Positions 34,700-42,810 of a DNA stretch of 64,000 bases are shown here, piece by piece. Position 1 is the stretch's first letter, and the number at the start of each line of letters is the position of its first letter. Source of the DNA: UBA1672 sp964587815 (GTDB lineage: Bacteria; Pseudomonadota; Alphaproteobacteria; Micavibrionales; Micavibrionaceae); NCBI GenBank assembly GCA_964587815.1, contig CAZPMH010000010.1, positions 15,359 to 79,358 of the forward strand. Reading direction: 5' to 3'. The notes beneath the pieces are model-generated. The model was not told the DNA's origin. It saw only the letters and a list, made by a program, of their open reading frames with translations, and searched no databases. The position numbers and the translations under genes were made by a program.

Positions 34700-35371
34700 T
34701 CAGCGTGCAATCAGGACGTAGAAGAATTCGTTTCTGTCTTGAACAACGTGAAAGTAGCATCCTGCGGTTTTTCCTTCCAAATTTGTGGCTGTGTCGCCGA
34801 TGATACGCGAACTGCCTGAATACGCGCCTGTGAACAAAAAATAACCGACATTATCGTTTGGTATTGTGTCGCTATTGTTGATTTTTACGCTTTTGTTTAA
34901 ATTTTTGCATGTTTCGTCATCTATGCCGTAACTGATTAAAACCAAATCACGCTCAGCAGATCCAAGGCCCAGTACACGCGAGGCGCCCGTGAAATAGAGC
35001 CCTATCTCGCTATTATTCCTATTCAACTGGGTAAAGTTCATGCCGCCGCCCCTGTTGTCGAAGACTTTGCACGCATCTTTGGCAGGTGGTGTATGCTCGT
35101 AGCCCGTTACATCAGAATTTTCAAAGCTGATGTCTTCATCGGCGCAATCGTTTGAAATTTGCAGAGTGCGGATTGTGTCTTTGACCGATTGCGCATATTG
35201 GATAATCTCTGCGGCGTAGATTTTGGCTTGCTCTTGCGATACGCCTTTTCCGCCCGAGCCGCGCATCATGCCCGTGACGGCATAGCCGAGTGCGCCGAAT
35301 AGGGCTACGGCGATCAAAATCATAAACAATACATTGCCTGATTGCGCTGTGTTCGTGTTGGTTTTCGGCAT
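34700..35371 (-). CDS. Prepilin-like single-span membrane protein (paralogue of the gene at 10214-10900)
   Basis: 223 residues from ATG 35371; the frame opens nine codons earlier at 35398. A short leader ends in SG, then NVLFMILIAVALFGALGYAV forms the only membrane helix. The ectodomain has GGGMNFTQLNRN, directly comparable with GGGLNIRTLNE in the 10214 gene, and several cysteines. As in the paralogue, the residue after Gly is Asn and Glu +5 is missing. It is convergent with clpA (six bases) and divergent from the receiver-deaminase gene. Role unknown; minor pseudopilin or appendage subunit is a guess. Confidence 0.65.
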   Translation of the reverse strand: MPKTNTNTAQSGNVLFMILIAVALFGALGYAVTGMMRGSGGKGVSQEQAKIYAAEIIQYAQSVKDTIRTLQISNDCADEDISFENSDVTGYEHTPPAKDACKVFDNRGGGMNFTQLNRNNSEIGLYFTGASRVLGLGSAERDLVLISYGIDDETCKNLNKSVKINNSDTIPNDNVGYFLFTGAYSGSSRIIGDTATNLEGKTAGCYFHVVQDRNEFFYVLIAR

Positions 35372-35429
35372 GCGGGCTTTATATCTTTTGTTAATCATAT
35401 TCGCGTATCATGATTTTCAAGTTTAGAGC

Positions 35430-36323
35430 ATGTCTTCGTTACAAGCGATTAAAATCATGAGTGACCACAACAGTATTAACATTCTTATTGCCGAGGATAA
35501 CGACATTAGCCGCGCGCTGATGGCGAGCGTTCTCAAGACTCAAAACTACACTGTGTTTGAGGCGATTGACGGCGGGCAGGCGATTGAAATTGTAAATGAA
35601 GAGGTGATTGACCTTGCACTGGTGGATTTGAATATGGAGCCGAAGGGCGGGTTTGATTTTGTCCGCTATCTTGTTGCAAACGGGATTGAATTGCCCGTGG
35701 TGATTATTACGGCGGATGAATCGAGCGATGTTTTAACGCGGGCGAGTGATTTGGGCGTGACACGAGTTTTGCAGAAGCCTGTTGAGCCTGACCGGCTTTT
35801 ATCTCTTACACAAAGCGTGCTGAAACGCTACGGCCATACGTTTCAGACATTCGGCAGTTATGTGCATGAAACGCAATACACGCCTGAACAGTTGATGCAG
35901 CGGGCGATTGAGTTGGCTGAACGTAATGCGCGCTCGCAGAAAGGCGGGCCGTTCGGTGCGGTGATTGCCAATGCCAATGGCGAGATTTTGGGTGAAGGCA
36001 CGAACGGCGTGACCTCTCGCGTTGATCCGACCGCGCATTCAGAGATTATGGCGATCCGTCAGGCCGCGGAGAAATTAGGGCAAGCGGATTTGTCGACCTG
36101 CGTTTTGTATTGTTCCAGCGCTCCGACGGCGATGGGGCGGGCGTTGATTGCCTCGGTCGGGATTGAGGAAGTGTATTTCGGCCTGGCGCATGATGATATT
36201 CGCGATGCGTGTACGCGGGAGCGGAAATCTTTCAGTGAGCCTGATTACAAACAGATCTGCCGTGATGACGCACTGAAAATGTTCAGCCGCTGGCAGGCGC
36301 TCGATGAGCGGTTAGAGGATTGA
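35430..36323 (+). CDS. Response-regulator receiver fused to a zinc-site-deficient guanine-deaminase-like domain
   Basis: 297 residues. Residues about 16-133 form a complete receiver: acidic pair E22/D23, phospho-acceptor D66 in LALVDLNMEPKG, T94 and K116 in LQKPVEP. Residues about 152-297 align with guanine/cytidine-type deaminases: QRAIELAERNAR, GGPFGAVIA (172-180), VTSRVDPTAHSEIMAIR with His203 and Glu205. The second zinc motif, normally E-P-C-P-M-C, reads A-P-T-A-M-G (231-236), so both ligand cysteines are missing. It may be a non-catalytic, ligand-binding output domain. No histidine kinase is adjacent. ATG 35430 is used; ATG 35457 is possible. Confidence 0.85.
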   Translation: MSSLQAIKIMSDHNSINILIAEDNDISRALMASVLKTQNYTVFEAIDGGQAIEIVNEEVIDLALVDLNMEPKGGFDFVRYLVANGIELPVVIITADESSDVLTRASDLGVTRVLQKPVEPDRLLSLTQSVLKRYGHTFQTFGSYVHETQYTPEQLMQRAIELAERNARSQKGGPFGAVIANANGEILGEGTNGVTSRVDPTAHSEIMAIRQAAEKLGQADLSTCVLYCSSAPTAMGRALIASVGIEEVYFGLAHDDIRDACTRERKSFSEPDYKQICRDDALKMFSRWQALDERLED

Positions 36324-36656
36324 TTAAATACTCAATACTCCAGAACGGCTAACGTTCCACATCCCATATAAAAATAACAATACAACGTCTAAAAAAACGG
36401 CGTATTTTACATGGCTGAATTTCAAAAATTTAAACTGGAAGAAAATTAAAGCTAAGAGCAATAAAAACAACAAAATTCCAGAAGTAGAAAATAAGCCAAA
36501 AAGTGGAAATAGAAAAATCGTAATAAAAAATCTAGGAACTACTAGGAAACCAATATTTAAGTAGTTTCCCATACCCATTGAAATTGCCATAGCAAATTGG
36601 ATGCAAATAAATGCAGCAACAAACCCGATTGTGAACTCTTTCAAAATTTTCTTCAT
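36324..36656 (-). CDS. Small multi-span membrane protein
   Basis: 110 residues, mostly hydrophobic, with about three membrane helices (10-28, 38-72, 86-100). No recognised family. The coding region is markedly more AT-rich than its neighbours. The stop is immediately next to the receiver-deaminase stop (convergent). A real but unassigned gene is likely; the hydrophobic run of low-complexity codons leaves some doubt. Confidence 0.5.
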   Translation of the reverse strand: MKKILKEFTIGFVAAFICIQFAMAISMGMGNYLNIGFLVVPRFFITIFLFPLFGLFSTSGILLFLLLLALIFFQFKFLKFSHVKYAVFLDVVLLFLYGMWNVSRSGVLSI

Positions 36657-36884
36657 AATTCAATATAACTGTTCTGTAAAGATCAAACCACAGAAAAATA
36701 TTGTTGTTTTAAGCGCAAAAAACCCATAATCCCCGTGGATATTGGGGTTAAAAGCACGTTTTTTTGCTGTATTTGCAAAAATAAGATGTGTTTTGTGCCT
36801 TTTTGCTTGATCTTTGACTCTAACTGTTCTACCCCGATACGGTAAGTTTAGCGAAAAATAGTAGAATACCCCACGGAGGAACGA

Positions 36885-39218
36885 ATGGTTCAGGCTACAA
36901 ATTTAGGATTCCCGCGTATCGGCGATATGCGACAGTTGAAGAAGGCGGTTGAAGCCTATTGGAAGGGCAAAAGCTCTAAAGATGAATTGCTTGAGGTTGG
37001 TAAGGCCTTGCGCGCCCATAACTGGAAATTGCAAAAAGATGCAGGGATTGCGCATATCCCGTCAAATGACTTTGCATTTTATGACCAAGTTTTGGACATG
37101 ATCACAACACTCGGTCTTGTGCCAAAGCGTTATCAGTGGGATGGCGGAAGCATTGACCTCGATACTTATTTTGCAATGGCGCGTGGTCGTCAGCAAGGTG
37201 ACATTGACGTTGTCGCGATGGAAATGACGAAGTGGTTTGATACAAACTATCACTATATCGTGCCTGAATTTGAAGAAGGCATGGAGCCAAAGCTGACAAG
37301 CACGAAGGTGTTTGATCAATATCAGGAAGCCAAAGATCAAGGCATTGAGACGCGCCCTGTTCTTGTCGGGCCGATGACCTTTATTGAAATTGGTAAGGCG
37401 CAATATGACGGTTTTGATGCAAAGGCGTTTGCAGACAAGTTGGTTCCTGTTTATGCAGAGATTTTGAAGAAACTGGCCGATTTGGGCGCACGCGGCGTGC
37501 AAATTGACGAGCCGTCTTTCGCAAAAGACCTTGATCCTAAATTTATCGAGATTGCCAAAGATGCTTATGCGAAACTGGCAGATGCGAGCGATCTAAACAT
37601 CATCGTGACATCTTATTTTGATACGCTCCGTGACAATGCGGCGGCGTTTTATAGCTTGCCTGTTCAGGGCTTGCACATTGATTTGTGCCGCGGGCCGAAT
37701 CAGGCGAACACAGCATCTAACAATGCAGAAGCCGCTTTGGATGAAGCACTTGCGCATATCGGCGATAAAGTTTTGTCTGTTGGTGTTGTTGACGGACGTA
37801 ACATCTGGAAAAACGACCTTTCAAAATCTCTTGGCCTGATTGAAAAGGCGGTTGAGAAATTGGGCTCTAACAATGTGTTTGTCGCACCGTCTTGTTCTTT
37901 GCTGCACACGCCTGTTGATTTGAACAGCGAGACTGCACTTGATGCGGAACTGAAAAACTGGATGGCTTTTGCCACGCAAAAGCTTGATGAAATTGCGATT
38001 ATTGCCAAAGGCGCGAATGAAGGTCGTGATGCGATTGCTGCAGAACTCGCCGCGAGCGATGCGGTTCAGCAAGAGCGCAAAACGTCAAAGCGTATTCATG
38101 ATGATGCGGTGAAACAGCGCGTTGAGAATATCACGCCTGAGATTACAAACCGTAAGTCTCCGTTCGCGGAGCGTCAGAAAGTGCAGCATGCTGCGCTGAA
38201 TTTGCCGCTTTACCCGACGACAACAATCGGCTCTTTCCCGCAAACTCCTGATATTCGTAAAGCGCGCGCTCAATTCAAAAAGGGCGAGATCAACGATGCG
38301 CAATATAAGGAAGCGATGGAGAAGGAAATTCGCGATGTTGTGGCGTATCAGCATGATGCGGACATCGATATCCTTGTGCATGGCGAGCCGGAGCGTAACG
38401 ACATGGTTGAGTATTTCGGTGAGCAGCTTGCAGGCTTTACCTTCTCTAAATTCGGTTGGGTTCAGTCCTACGGCTCACGCTGTGTTAAGCCGCCGATTAT
38501 TTTCGGTGATGTTTCACGCCCGAACCCGATGACTGTTGAATGGTCAAAATATGCGCAAGAACAGACAGACAAGATCATGAAGGGTATGTTGACAGGCCCG
38601 ATCACGATTTTGCAGTGGTCTTTCGTTCGTGATGATCAGCCACGTTCAGTCACATCAAAGCAGATTGCCTTTGCAATCCGTGATGAAGTTGCCGATTTGG
38701 AAAAGGCCGGCATTAAGATGATTCAGATTGATGAAGCAGCGTTCCGTGAAGGTTTGCCACTTCGTAAGTCAGACTGGAAAGCGTATCTTGATAATGCGGT
38801 TGAAGATTTCCGTATCACAGCATGTTGTGTTGATGACTCAACACAGATCCACACGCATATGTGTTATTCGGAATTTAACGATGTGATCGATTCAATCGGT
38901 GATATGGATGCGGATGTGATTTCAATTGAGTGTTCACGCTCTCAGATGGAATTGCTGGAGGCGTTTGTGACGTATAAGTATCCGAACGAGATCGGACCGG
39001 GTGTTTATGACATTCACTCACCGCGCGTTCCTGCCGTTGATGAAATGGTGACTTTGCTTGAGAAGGCGAAGGAAAACCTTGATGAGCGCCAAATCTGGGT
39101 GAACCCTGATTGTGGTTTAAAAACTCGCGGTTGGCCGGAAGTTGAGACATCATTGAAAAATATGGTGGAAGCCGCCAAGCAGATGCGTGAAAAAGCCAAG
39201 GCGAGCGCTGCGGCATAA
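36885..39218 (+). CDS. metE: Cobalamin-independent methionine synthase
   Basis: MetE methylates homocysteine with 5-methyltetrahydropteroyl-triglutamate. 777 residues, two fused (beta-alpha)8 barrels. N-terminal MVQATNLGFPRIGDMRQLKKA and the C-terminal GSFPQTPDIRKAR barrel are typical; zinc-ligand blocks HTHMCYSEFND (His-x-Cys) and VNPDCGLKTRGWPEV (Cys) are intact. Start ATG after CGGAGGAACGA. It has its own terminator. The 228 bases upstream contain a weak CCCC/GGGG hairpin but no riboswitch I can name. Confidence 0.97.
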   Translation: MVQATNLGFPRIGDMRQLKKAVEAYWKGKSSKDELLEVGKALRAHNWKLQKDAGIAHIPSNDFAFYDQVLDMITTLGLVPKRYQWDGGSIDLDTYFAMARGRQQGDIDVVAMEMTKWFDTNYHYIVPEFEEGMEPKLTSTKVFDQYQEAKDQGIETRPVLVGPMTFIEIGKAQYDGFDAKAFADKLVPVYAEILKKLADLGARGVQIDEPSFAKDLDPKFIEIAKDAYAKLADASDLNIIVTSYFDTLRDNAAAFYSLPVQGLHIDLCRGPNQANTASNNAEAALDEALAHIGDKVLSVGVVDGRNIWKNDLSKSLGLIEKAVEKLGSNNVFVAPSCSLLHTPVDLNSETALDAELKNWMAFATQKLDEIAIIAKGANEGRDAIAAELAASDAVQQERKTSKRIHDDAVKQRVENITPEITNRKSPFAERQKVQHAALNLPLYPTTTIGSFPQTPDIRKARAQFKKGEINDAQYKEAMEKEIRDVVAYQHDADIDILVHGEPERNDMVEYFGEQLAGFTFSKFGWVQSYGSRCVKPPIIFGDVSRPNPMTVEWSKYAQEQTDKIMKGMLTGPITILQWSFVRDDQPRSVTSKQIAFAIRDEVADLEKAGIKMIQIDEAAFREGLPLRKSDWKAYLDNAVEDFRITACCVDDSTQIHTHMCYSEFNDVIDSIGDMDADVISIECSRSQMELLEAFVTYKYPNEIGPGVYDIHSPRVPAVDEMVTLLEKAKENLDERQIWVNPDCGLKTRGWPEVETSLKNMVEAAKQMREKAKASAAA

Positions 39219-39240
39219 TACGCAAGTAAATTATTATTTT

Positions 39241-39280
39241 AGAAACCCGCAGGTCAGGAGTGGCTTTGCGGGTTTCTTCT
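39241..39280 (+). terminator. Rho-independent terminator of metE
   Basis: AGAAACCCGCA pairs with TGCGGGTTTCT (11 pairs) around a 15-base loop, followed by TCTTGT. It begins 22 bases after the metE stop. Confidence 0.85.
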
Positions 39281-39367
39281 TGTGTGGGCTTATTCTTGGG
39301 CGGGTTTCTTTTTTTGCATTTCTGCGTTTTTTGACATATAACTAAAAGAAAAAATAAAGCGGTTTGT

Positions 39368-39949
39368 ATGGCTCATTTTTATTCAGAAAGCTCTCCTTAT
39401 AAGCATGATGACGAGATTGAAGGCGTTATTTTCGATCTTGACGGAACGCTTTACCCGAACACGCCTGCTGTTCAGGAGTTACAAATGGAAACGGCCGTTA
39501 TTGCCGTACAGAACCAATTGCCGGGCTGGCGTGAGGATGATGTTCGCGAGATGATTGAATTAAGTCGCGCGGAATATGGCGGCTCTCTGAATATTTTTGC
39601 CGTGGAATACGGCGCGGATATCAACAAGCTACGCCGTGACCAATTTGCGAATATGATTACAAAAACCGAAGATGGTTTTTTTGATGCCAAAGGCGCGCCG
39701 CATGAACAGTTGACGCGCCTGCAATATGATAATGTTCATATGGCGATTGCCACGCACGGCAGNNNNNNNNNNNNNNNNNNNNNNNNNNNNNNNNNNNNNN
39801 NNNNNNNNNNNNNNNNNNNNNNNNNNNNNNNNNNNNNNNNNNNNNNNNNNNNNNNNNNNNNNGTTGCGCAAGGTGTTGATTGCGTTATTGAAAGCAACGC
39901 CCTGCATGCCCCTGATCAAGGTCTTGATGAGACGCCAACGCCGACATAA
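39368..39949 (+). CDS. HAD-superfamily pyrimidine 5'-nucleotidase-like phosphatase, interrupted by an assembly gap
   Basis: The N-terminal 132 residues are visible: VIFDLDGTLYPNT carries the catalytic DxD nucleophile motif of HAD phosphatases, followed by an alpha-helical cap (QNQLPGWREDDVREMIEL) and ending at MAIATHG, where the second motif (Thr/Ser) is expected. 100 N follow. After them, GVDCVIESNALHAP resembles the C-terminal end of the family. About 90 residues that normally lie between are missing, so the true gap should be larger than 100 bases and the frame across it is not known. Substrate probably a nucleoside monophosphate. Confidence 0.75.
   Translation: MAHFYSESSPYKHDDEIEGVIFDLDGTLYPNTPAVQELQMETAVIAVQNQLPGWREDDVREMIELSRAEYGGSLNIFAVEYGADINKLRRDQFANMITKTEDGFFDAKGAPHEQLTRLQYDNVHMAIATHGXXXXXXXXXXXXXXXXXXXXXXXXXXXXXXXXXXVAQGVDCVIESNALHAPDQGLDETPTPT
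39763..39862. other. Assembly gap of 100 N
   Basis: Exactly 100 unknown bases inside the HAD gene, the usual placeholder length for a scaffold join of unknown size. Everything across it is inferred linkage. Confidence 0.98.
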
Positions 39950-39953
39950 TTTC

Positions 39954-40181
39954 TTAGTGGGTATATTCGCCCAATTCAGCGATTGCAGCGTCTGGATCGT
40001 CTGTAAAGACAATCTCACCTGGGCCGAATTCATCTTGTAAAATCGGCAACAGTTCTTTTACTTCTTCCGCGCTTCCTGTCAAAAGATGTACGGGCATAGT
40101 GCTTGCTTTTATCTCGCCGCTGTTATTTGTGCGGTGATGATATGCAAATGTTGCTGATATGCGGCCTGGTACGTGTTCCAT
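39954..40181 (-). CDS. Small hypothetical protein
   Basis: 75 residues, soluble, beginning MEHVPGRISATFAYHHR and containing LTGSAEEVKELLPILQDEFGPGEIVF, which has a plausible alpha/beta pattern. No family recognised. It is convergent with the HAD gene (four bases) and follows the RsmB-type gene on the same strand by about 100 bases. Confidence 0.5.
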   Translation of the reverse strand: MEHVPGRISATFAYHHRTNNSGEIKASTMPVHLLTGSAEEVKELLPILQDEFGPGEIVFTDDPDAAIAELGEYTH

Positions 40182-40282
40182 TTTAAAAACTCTTTATCCG
40201 TTCCTTGCTTTTACGCGCATAGATTTATGGATTTACGCGTTATATGTCAAATATTTTAGCAGAAAAAGATTTAAAATTCGAT

Positions 40283-41596
40283 TTATTCGGCTGCACTTTC
40301 AGTCGGTTCGTCTGTTTTTCTTTGCAAAATAGCGGTGAAAAACGCGTCTGTGCCGTGGCGGTGTGGCGTAAGGCGCATATAAGGCGTGCCGATATTCAGG
40401 CTTTCATCAAGAGGAATGAGCTCAAAATCTGTGTTGTTTTGCAAGAATTTTTCAATCTGCGCTTCGTTTTCTTCGGTGAAAAGTGAGCAGGTTGCATAAA
40501 CCAATTTTCCACCAGGCTTCACGGCTCTCATCGCCTTTTCTAAAATCTCGGCCTGTATTTCAACTAATTCTTCCATGCTTGGCCCGATGTAAGACCAGCG
40601 CGTATCAGGATTGCGCCGCCACGTGCCAGAGCCTGTGCAGGGTGCATCCACAAGCACAATATCAAACGTACCCTTTTGGCGTTTGAGCCATTTTCTATGG
40701 CGGTCTTCGCTGAGCGGTCTGACCTCTACGATGTCGGCGATGCCTGCTTTTTTGTAACGTCTTTTGCCCTGTTCCAAACGGCGCGGGTCGTTATCTGTGG
40801 CAACTATGCGCCCCTTTCGTTGCATAGCTGCGGCAAGCGCGAGAGTTTTACCGCCTCCGCCCGCGCAGAAATCGAGCACCTGCATCCCCGGCTCGGCATT
40901 ACAAAGCCATGCGATTAATTGTGACCCTTCATCCTGAATGGCAATCCAGCCTTTATTGAAGGCCTTAGTTTTGGAGAGATACGCCTTATCTTTGCATCGC
41001 AATGCCCACGGACAATATTTTGTTTCCTCAACCTCAACGCCGTCTTTTGCGAGTGAGCCTGAGACCTTTTCTTTATCAGCGGTGAAGATGTTCACGCGGA
41101 TATCGAGCGGTGCGTTTTCTTGCATCGCTTGCATTTCAGCTAAGAAGTCATCACCGAACAGGGCACGTAAGCCCGGCTCATATTCAGGCGGACATTCGGC
41201 GCGCACGGCCTCAGACATATCATTATGTTCGAGCGTCTTGCCTTGAAGGGATTGCGCGAGTTTTTGTTCGTTTTCGCTTAACGGCTCAGGCGCGTATTTT
41301 GAGCCATCGAACAGATCTGCAATTCTTTTTTCATCAGCCTGCTCGCCCAAGGCAAGCCACGCGATAACACGGGTGCGCGGCGTATCAATAGCCTTGTTTT
41401 GTTCAAGCCACCAGCCGAGGCGCGCATGGGCGCGAACGATGTTATAGACACGCTCCGCGACATCGCTACGGTCTTTTGATCCGATATAGCGGCGGGTGCG
41501 CATGTAATCGCCCACGACCTTATCCATGGGCACGCGGTCACGATGCTCTGAGCCTAAAATTTCGATTGTGGCATTTATGCGGGATGCTGGTTTCAT
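40283..41596 (-). CDS. RsmB/NOP-family RNA (cytosine-5)-methyltransferase
   Basis: 437 residues from ATG 41596 (MKPASRINATIEIL); ATG 41602 is equally possible, and the frame opens at 41650. An N-terminal NusB-like helical region is followed by the SAM-binding LDFCAGGGGKTLALAAA, the catalytic VDAPCTGSGTWRRNPD (Cys after Pro) and the second catalytic Cys in VYATCSLFTEENE. RsmB methylates C967 of 16S rRNA in E. coli; several related enzymes exist, so the target position here is not certain. Not linked to fmt/def, with which rsmB often travels. Confidence 0.88.
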   Translation of the reverse strand: MKPASRINATIEILGSEHRDRVPMDKVVGDYMRTRRYIGSKDRSDVAERVYNIVRAHARLGWWLEQNKAIDTPRTRVIAWLALGEQADEKRIADLFDGSKYAPEPLSENEQKLAQSLQGKTLEHNDMSEAVRAECPPEYEPGLRALFGDDFLAEMQAMQENAPLDIRVNIFTADKEKVSGSLAKDGVEVEETKYCPWALRCKDKAYLSKTKAFNKGWIAIQDEGSQLIAWLCNAEPGMQVLDFCAGGGGKTLALAAAMQRKGRIVATDNDPRRLEQGKRRYKKAGIADIVEVRPLSEDRHRKWLKRQKGTFDIVLVDAPCTGSGTWRRNPDTRWSYIGPSMEELVEIQAEILEKAMRAVKPGGKLVYATCSLFTEENEAQIEKFLQNNTDFELIPLDESLNIGTPYMRLTPHRHGTDAFFTAILQRKTDEPTESAAE

Positions 41597-41689
41597 GCGC
41601 ATAGTGATATAGGAAAAGCCGCTGTGAGACAAGCAGTGATAAAGAGGCAAAAATCTTGTAACCGATTATTATGCGGCACGAATGAGGAT

Positions 41690-41820
41690 GTGAATATTAC
41701 GAGGGCGTGACGGCCAAGGGTGATTTACTCACGCAGGCTTGCCCCCTTGTTTATTTACTTACTTAGATTCTCTCTCACTCTCGCCGCTGTATCTGATTTA
41801 TTCAGTGCAGCGGTTTTTTT
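41690..41820 (+). ncRNA. Candidate small RNA ending in a strong plus-strand terminator
   Basis: The gap between two minus-strand genes contains a plus-strand terminator: CCGCTG (41784-41789) pairs with CAGCGG (41808-41813), with an inner CTGA/TCAG, followed by seven T. No plus-strand gene precedes it. Upstream, GCGTGA and TCACGC (near 41705-41732) can pair, and a competing GGTGA/TCAC pairing is possible. A transcript of about 130 bases is implied. The 5' end and function are not visible; it does not match tmRNA, SRP or RNase P RNA by eye. Confidence 0.35.
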
Positions 41821-42547
41821 ATGTGAAGATCTTGAATATCAACAAGGCGGCAGACACGGCCAGCAGTACATCAACTGCGACGAAGAAGCGTTTTTGCGGG
41901 ATTTTGTCGTGCAGTTTCTGTCCCAGATATAGAGATAGCAAAAACCCGGGGAAGGCGTATAATCCCAAGAGGAATAATTCCCAATCCAGCATGCCTGTGC
42001 CGACTGTTCCGATGGCGCGCGGGATGTTGGAAAGCATGAGCACGGCGATGATGCTGGCGCGGAATTCAGAGGAAATGACCGCCTTATCTTTGAGGTAGAG
42101 AATAAAGGCAGGGCCACCGCCGCCGATCATCGCATTCAGAACGCCGCCAAGAAAGCCCGCAAAATGTGCATCGCCCCATTCGATCAAACGACCAAGAGGG
42201 TCAAATTTTGTGTGTTTGCGCGCAAGATGGAGCGAGATGTAGACAGCCAAAACCGCGCGCATAATATTGCCGTCTAAGATATTCAGTAAGGCTATACCGC
42301 CGCAGACACCCAAAACCATAGAGGGGATCATTTTTAGAATAGGCTTCCATTGGATGTCACGGAAGGTTGAGAAAATTAAAAGCCCCATGCAGATTTGATA
42401 GATCATCACCATGGAGACGACGTCTTTGACGGGCATGAAAAGGCTGAGAAGGGGGATGGAGATGAGCCCTCCGCCGAAGCCTAAAAGGCTTTGTGCGAAG
42501 AACGCAAAGGCGACGATGATAATCGTCAAAATAATGTCTAATTCCAC
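41819..42547 (-). CDS. TauE/SafE-type membrane permease
   Basis: 242 residues with about eight membrane helices. The N-terminal FFAQSLLGFGGGLISIPLLSLF and the second-half GGVLNAMIGGGGPAFILYL repeat (both with a Gly-rich half-site) are the family signature. Such proteins are implicated in export of sulfite, sulfoacetate or other organic anions; the substrate here is unknown. Monocistronic by appearance, downstream of the guaB terminator. Its stop codon touches the T-tract of the candidate small RNA on the opposite strand. Confidence 0.88.
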   Translation of the reverse strand: MELDIILTIIIVAFAFFAQSLLGFGGGLISIPLLSLFMPVKDVVSMVMIYQICMGLLIFSTFRDIQWKPILKMIPSMVLGVCGGIALLNILDGNIMRAVLAVYISLHLARKHTKFDPLGRLIEWGDAHFAGFLGGVLNAMIGGGGPAFILYLKDKAVISSEFRASIIAVLMLSNIPRAIGTVGTGMLDWELFLLGLYAFPGFLLSLYLGQKLHDKIPQKRFFVAVDVLLAVSAALLIFKIFT

Positions 42548-42746
42548 AATTTACTTTCTTTTGTTTTTATGAGGTTTTTGTGCGCTTTTAAGCGGAAGAA
42601 AAATGTCATTTTTATTGATATTTACGCCTTGCTTTCAACCAACTTAACCTACTGTTTTTATTGCCCAATTCTTAATAATGCTGATCTTAAAAGATCGCTG
42701 TTTTTCATACGATAATTATAGCAAAAACTGCCTTGTTTGAACATAA

Positions 42747-42789
42747 CAAAAAGCCCTTATATGCCGTCTAAAATAAGCATATAAGGGCT
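42747..42789 (-). terminator. Rho-independent terminator of guaB
   Basis: AGCCCTTATATGC (42752-42764) pairs with GCATATAAGGGCT (42777-42789): 13 perfect pairs, 12-base loop, then TTTTTG on the minus strand. On the plus strand CTGTTTTTTG also follows, so it could work in both directions. Confidence 0.9.
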
Positions 42790-42810
42790 CTGTTTTTTGT
42801 GCTTTTTAGC

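Noticed and set aside
36657..36884. Riboswitch upstream of metE
   Set aside because: There is room for one, but I could not match SAM-II or cobalamin-riboswitch landmarks; the only structure is a short CCCC/GGGG hairpin.
41720..42098. Plus-strand frames over the TauE/SafE gene
   Set aside because: Antisense to a clear membrane-protein gene and without any family pattern.
42683..42696. GATCTT-AA-AAGATC inverted repeat between the permease and guaB genes
   Set aside because: Short, AT-rich and followed by a weak T-tract on the plus strand, where no gene precedes it; likely chance.
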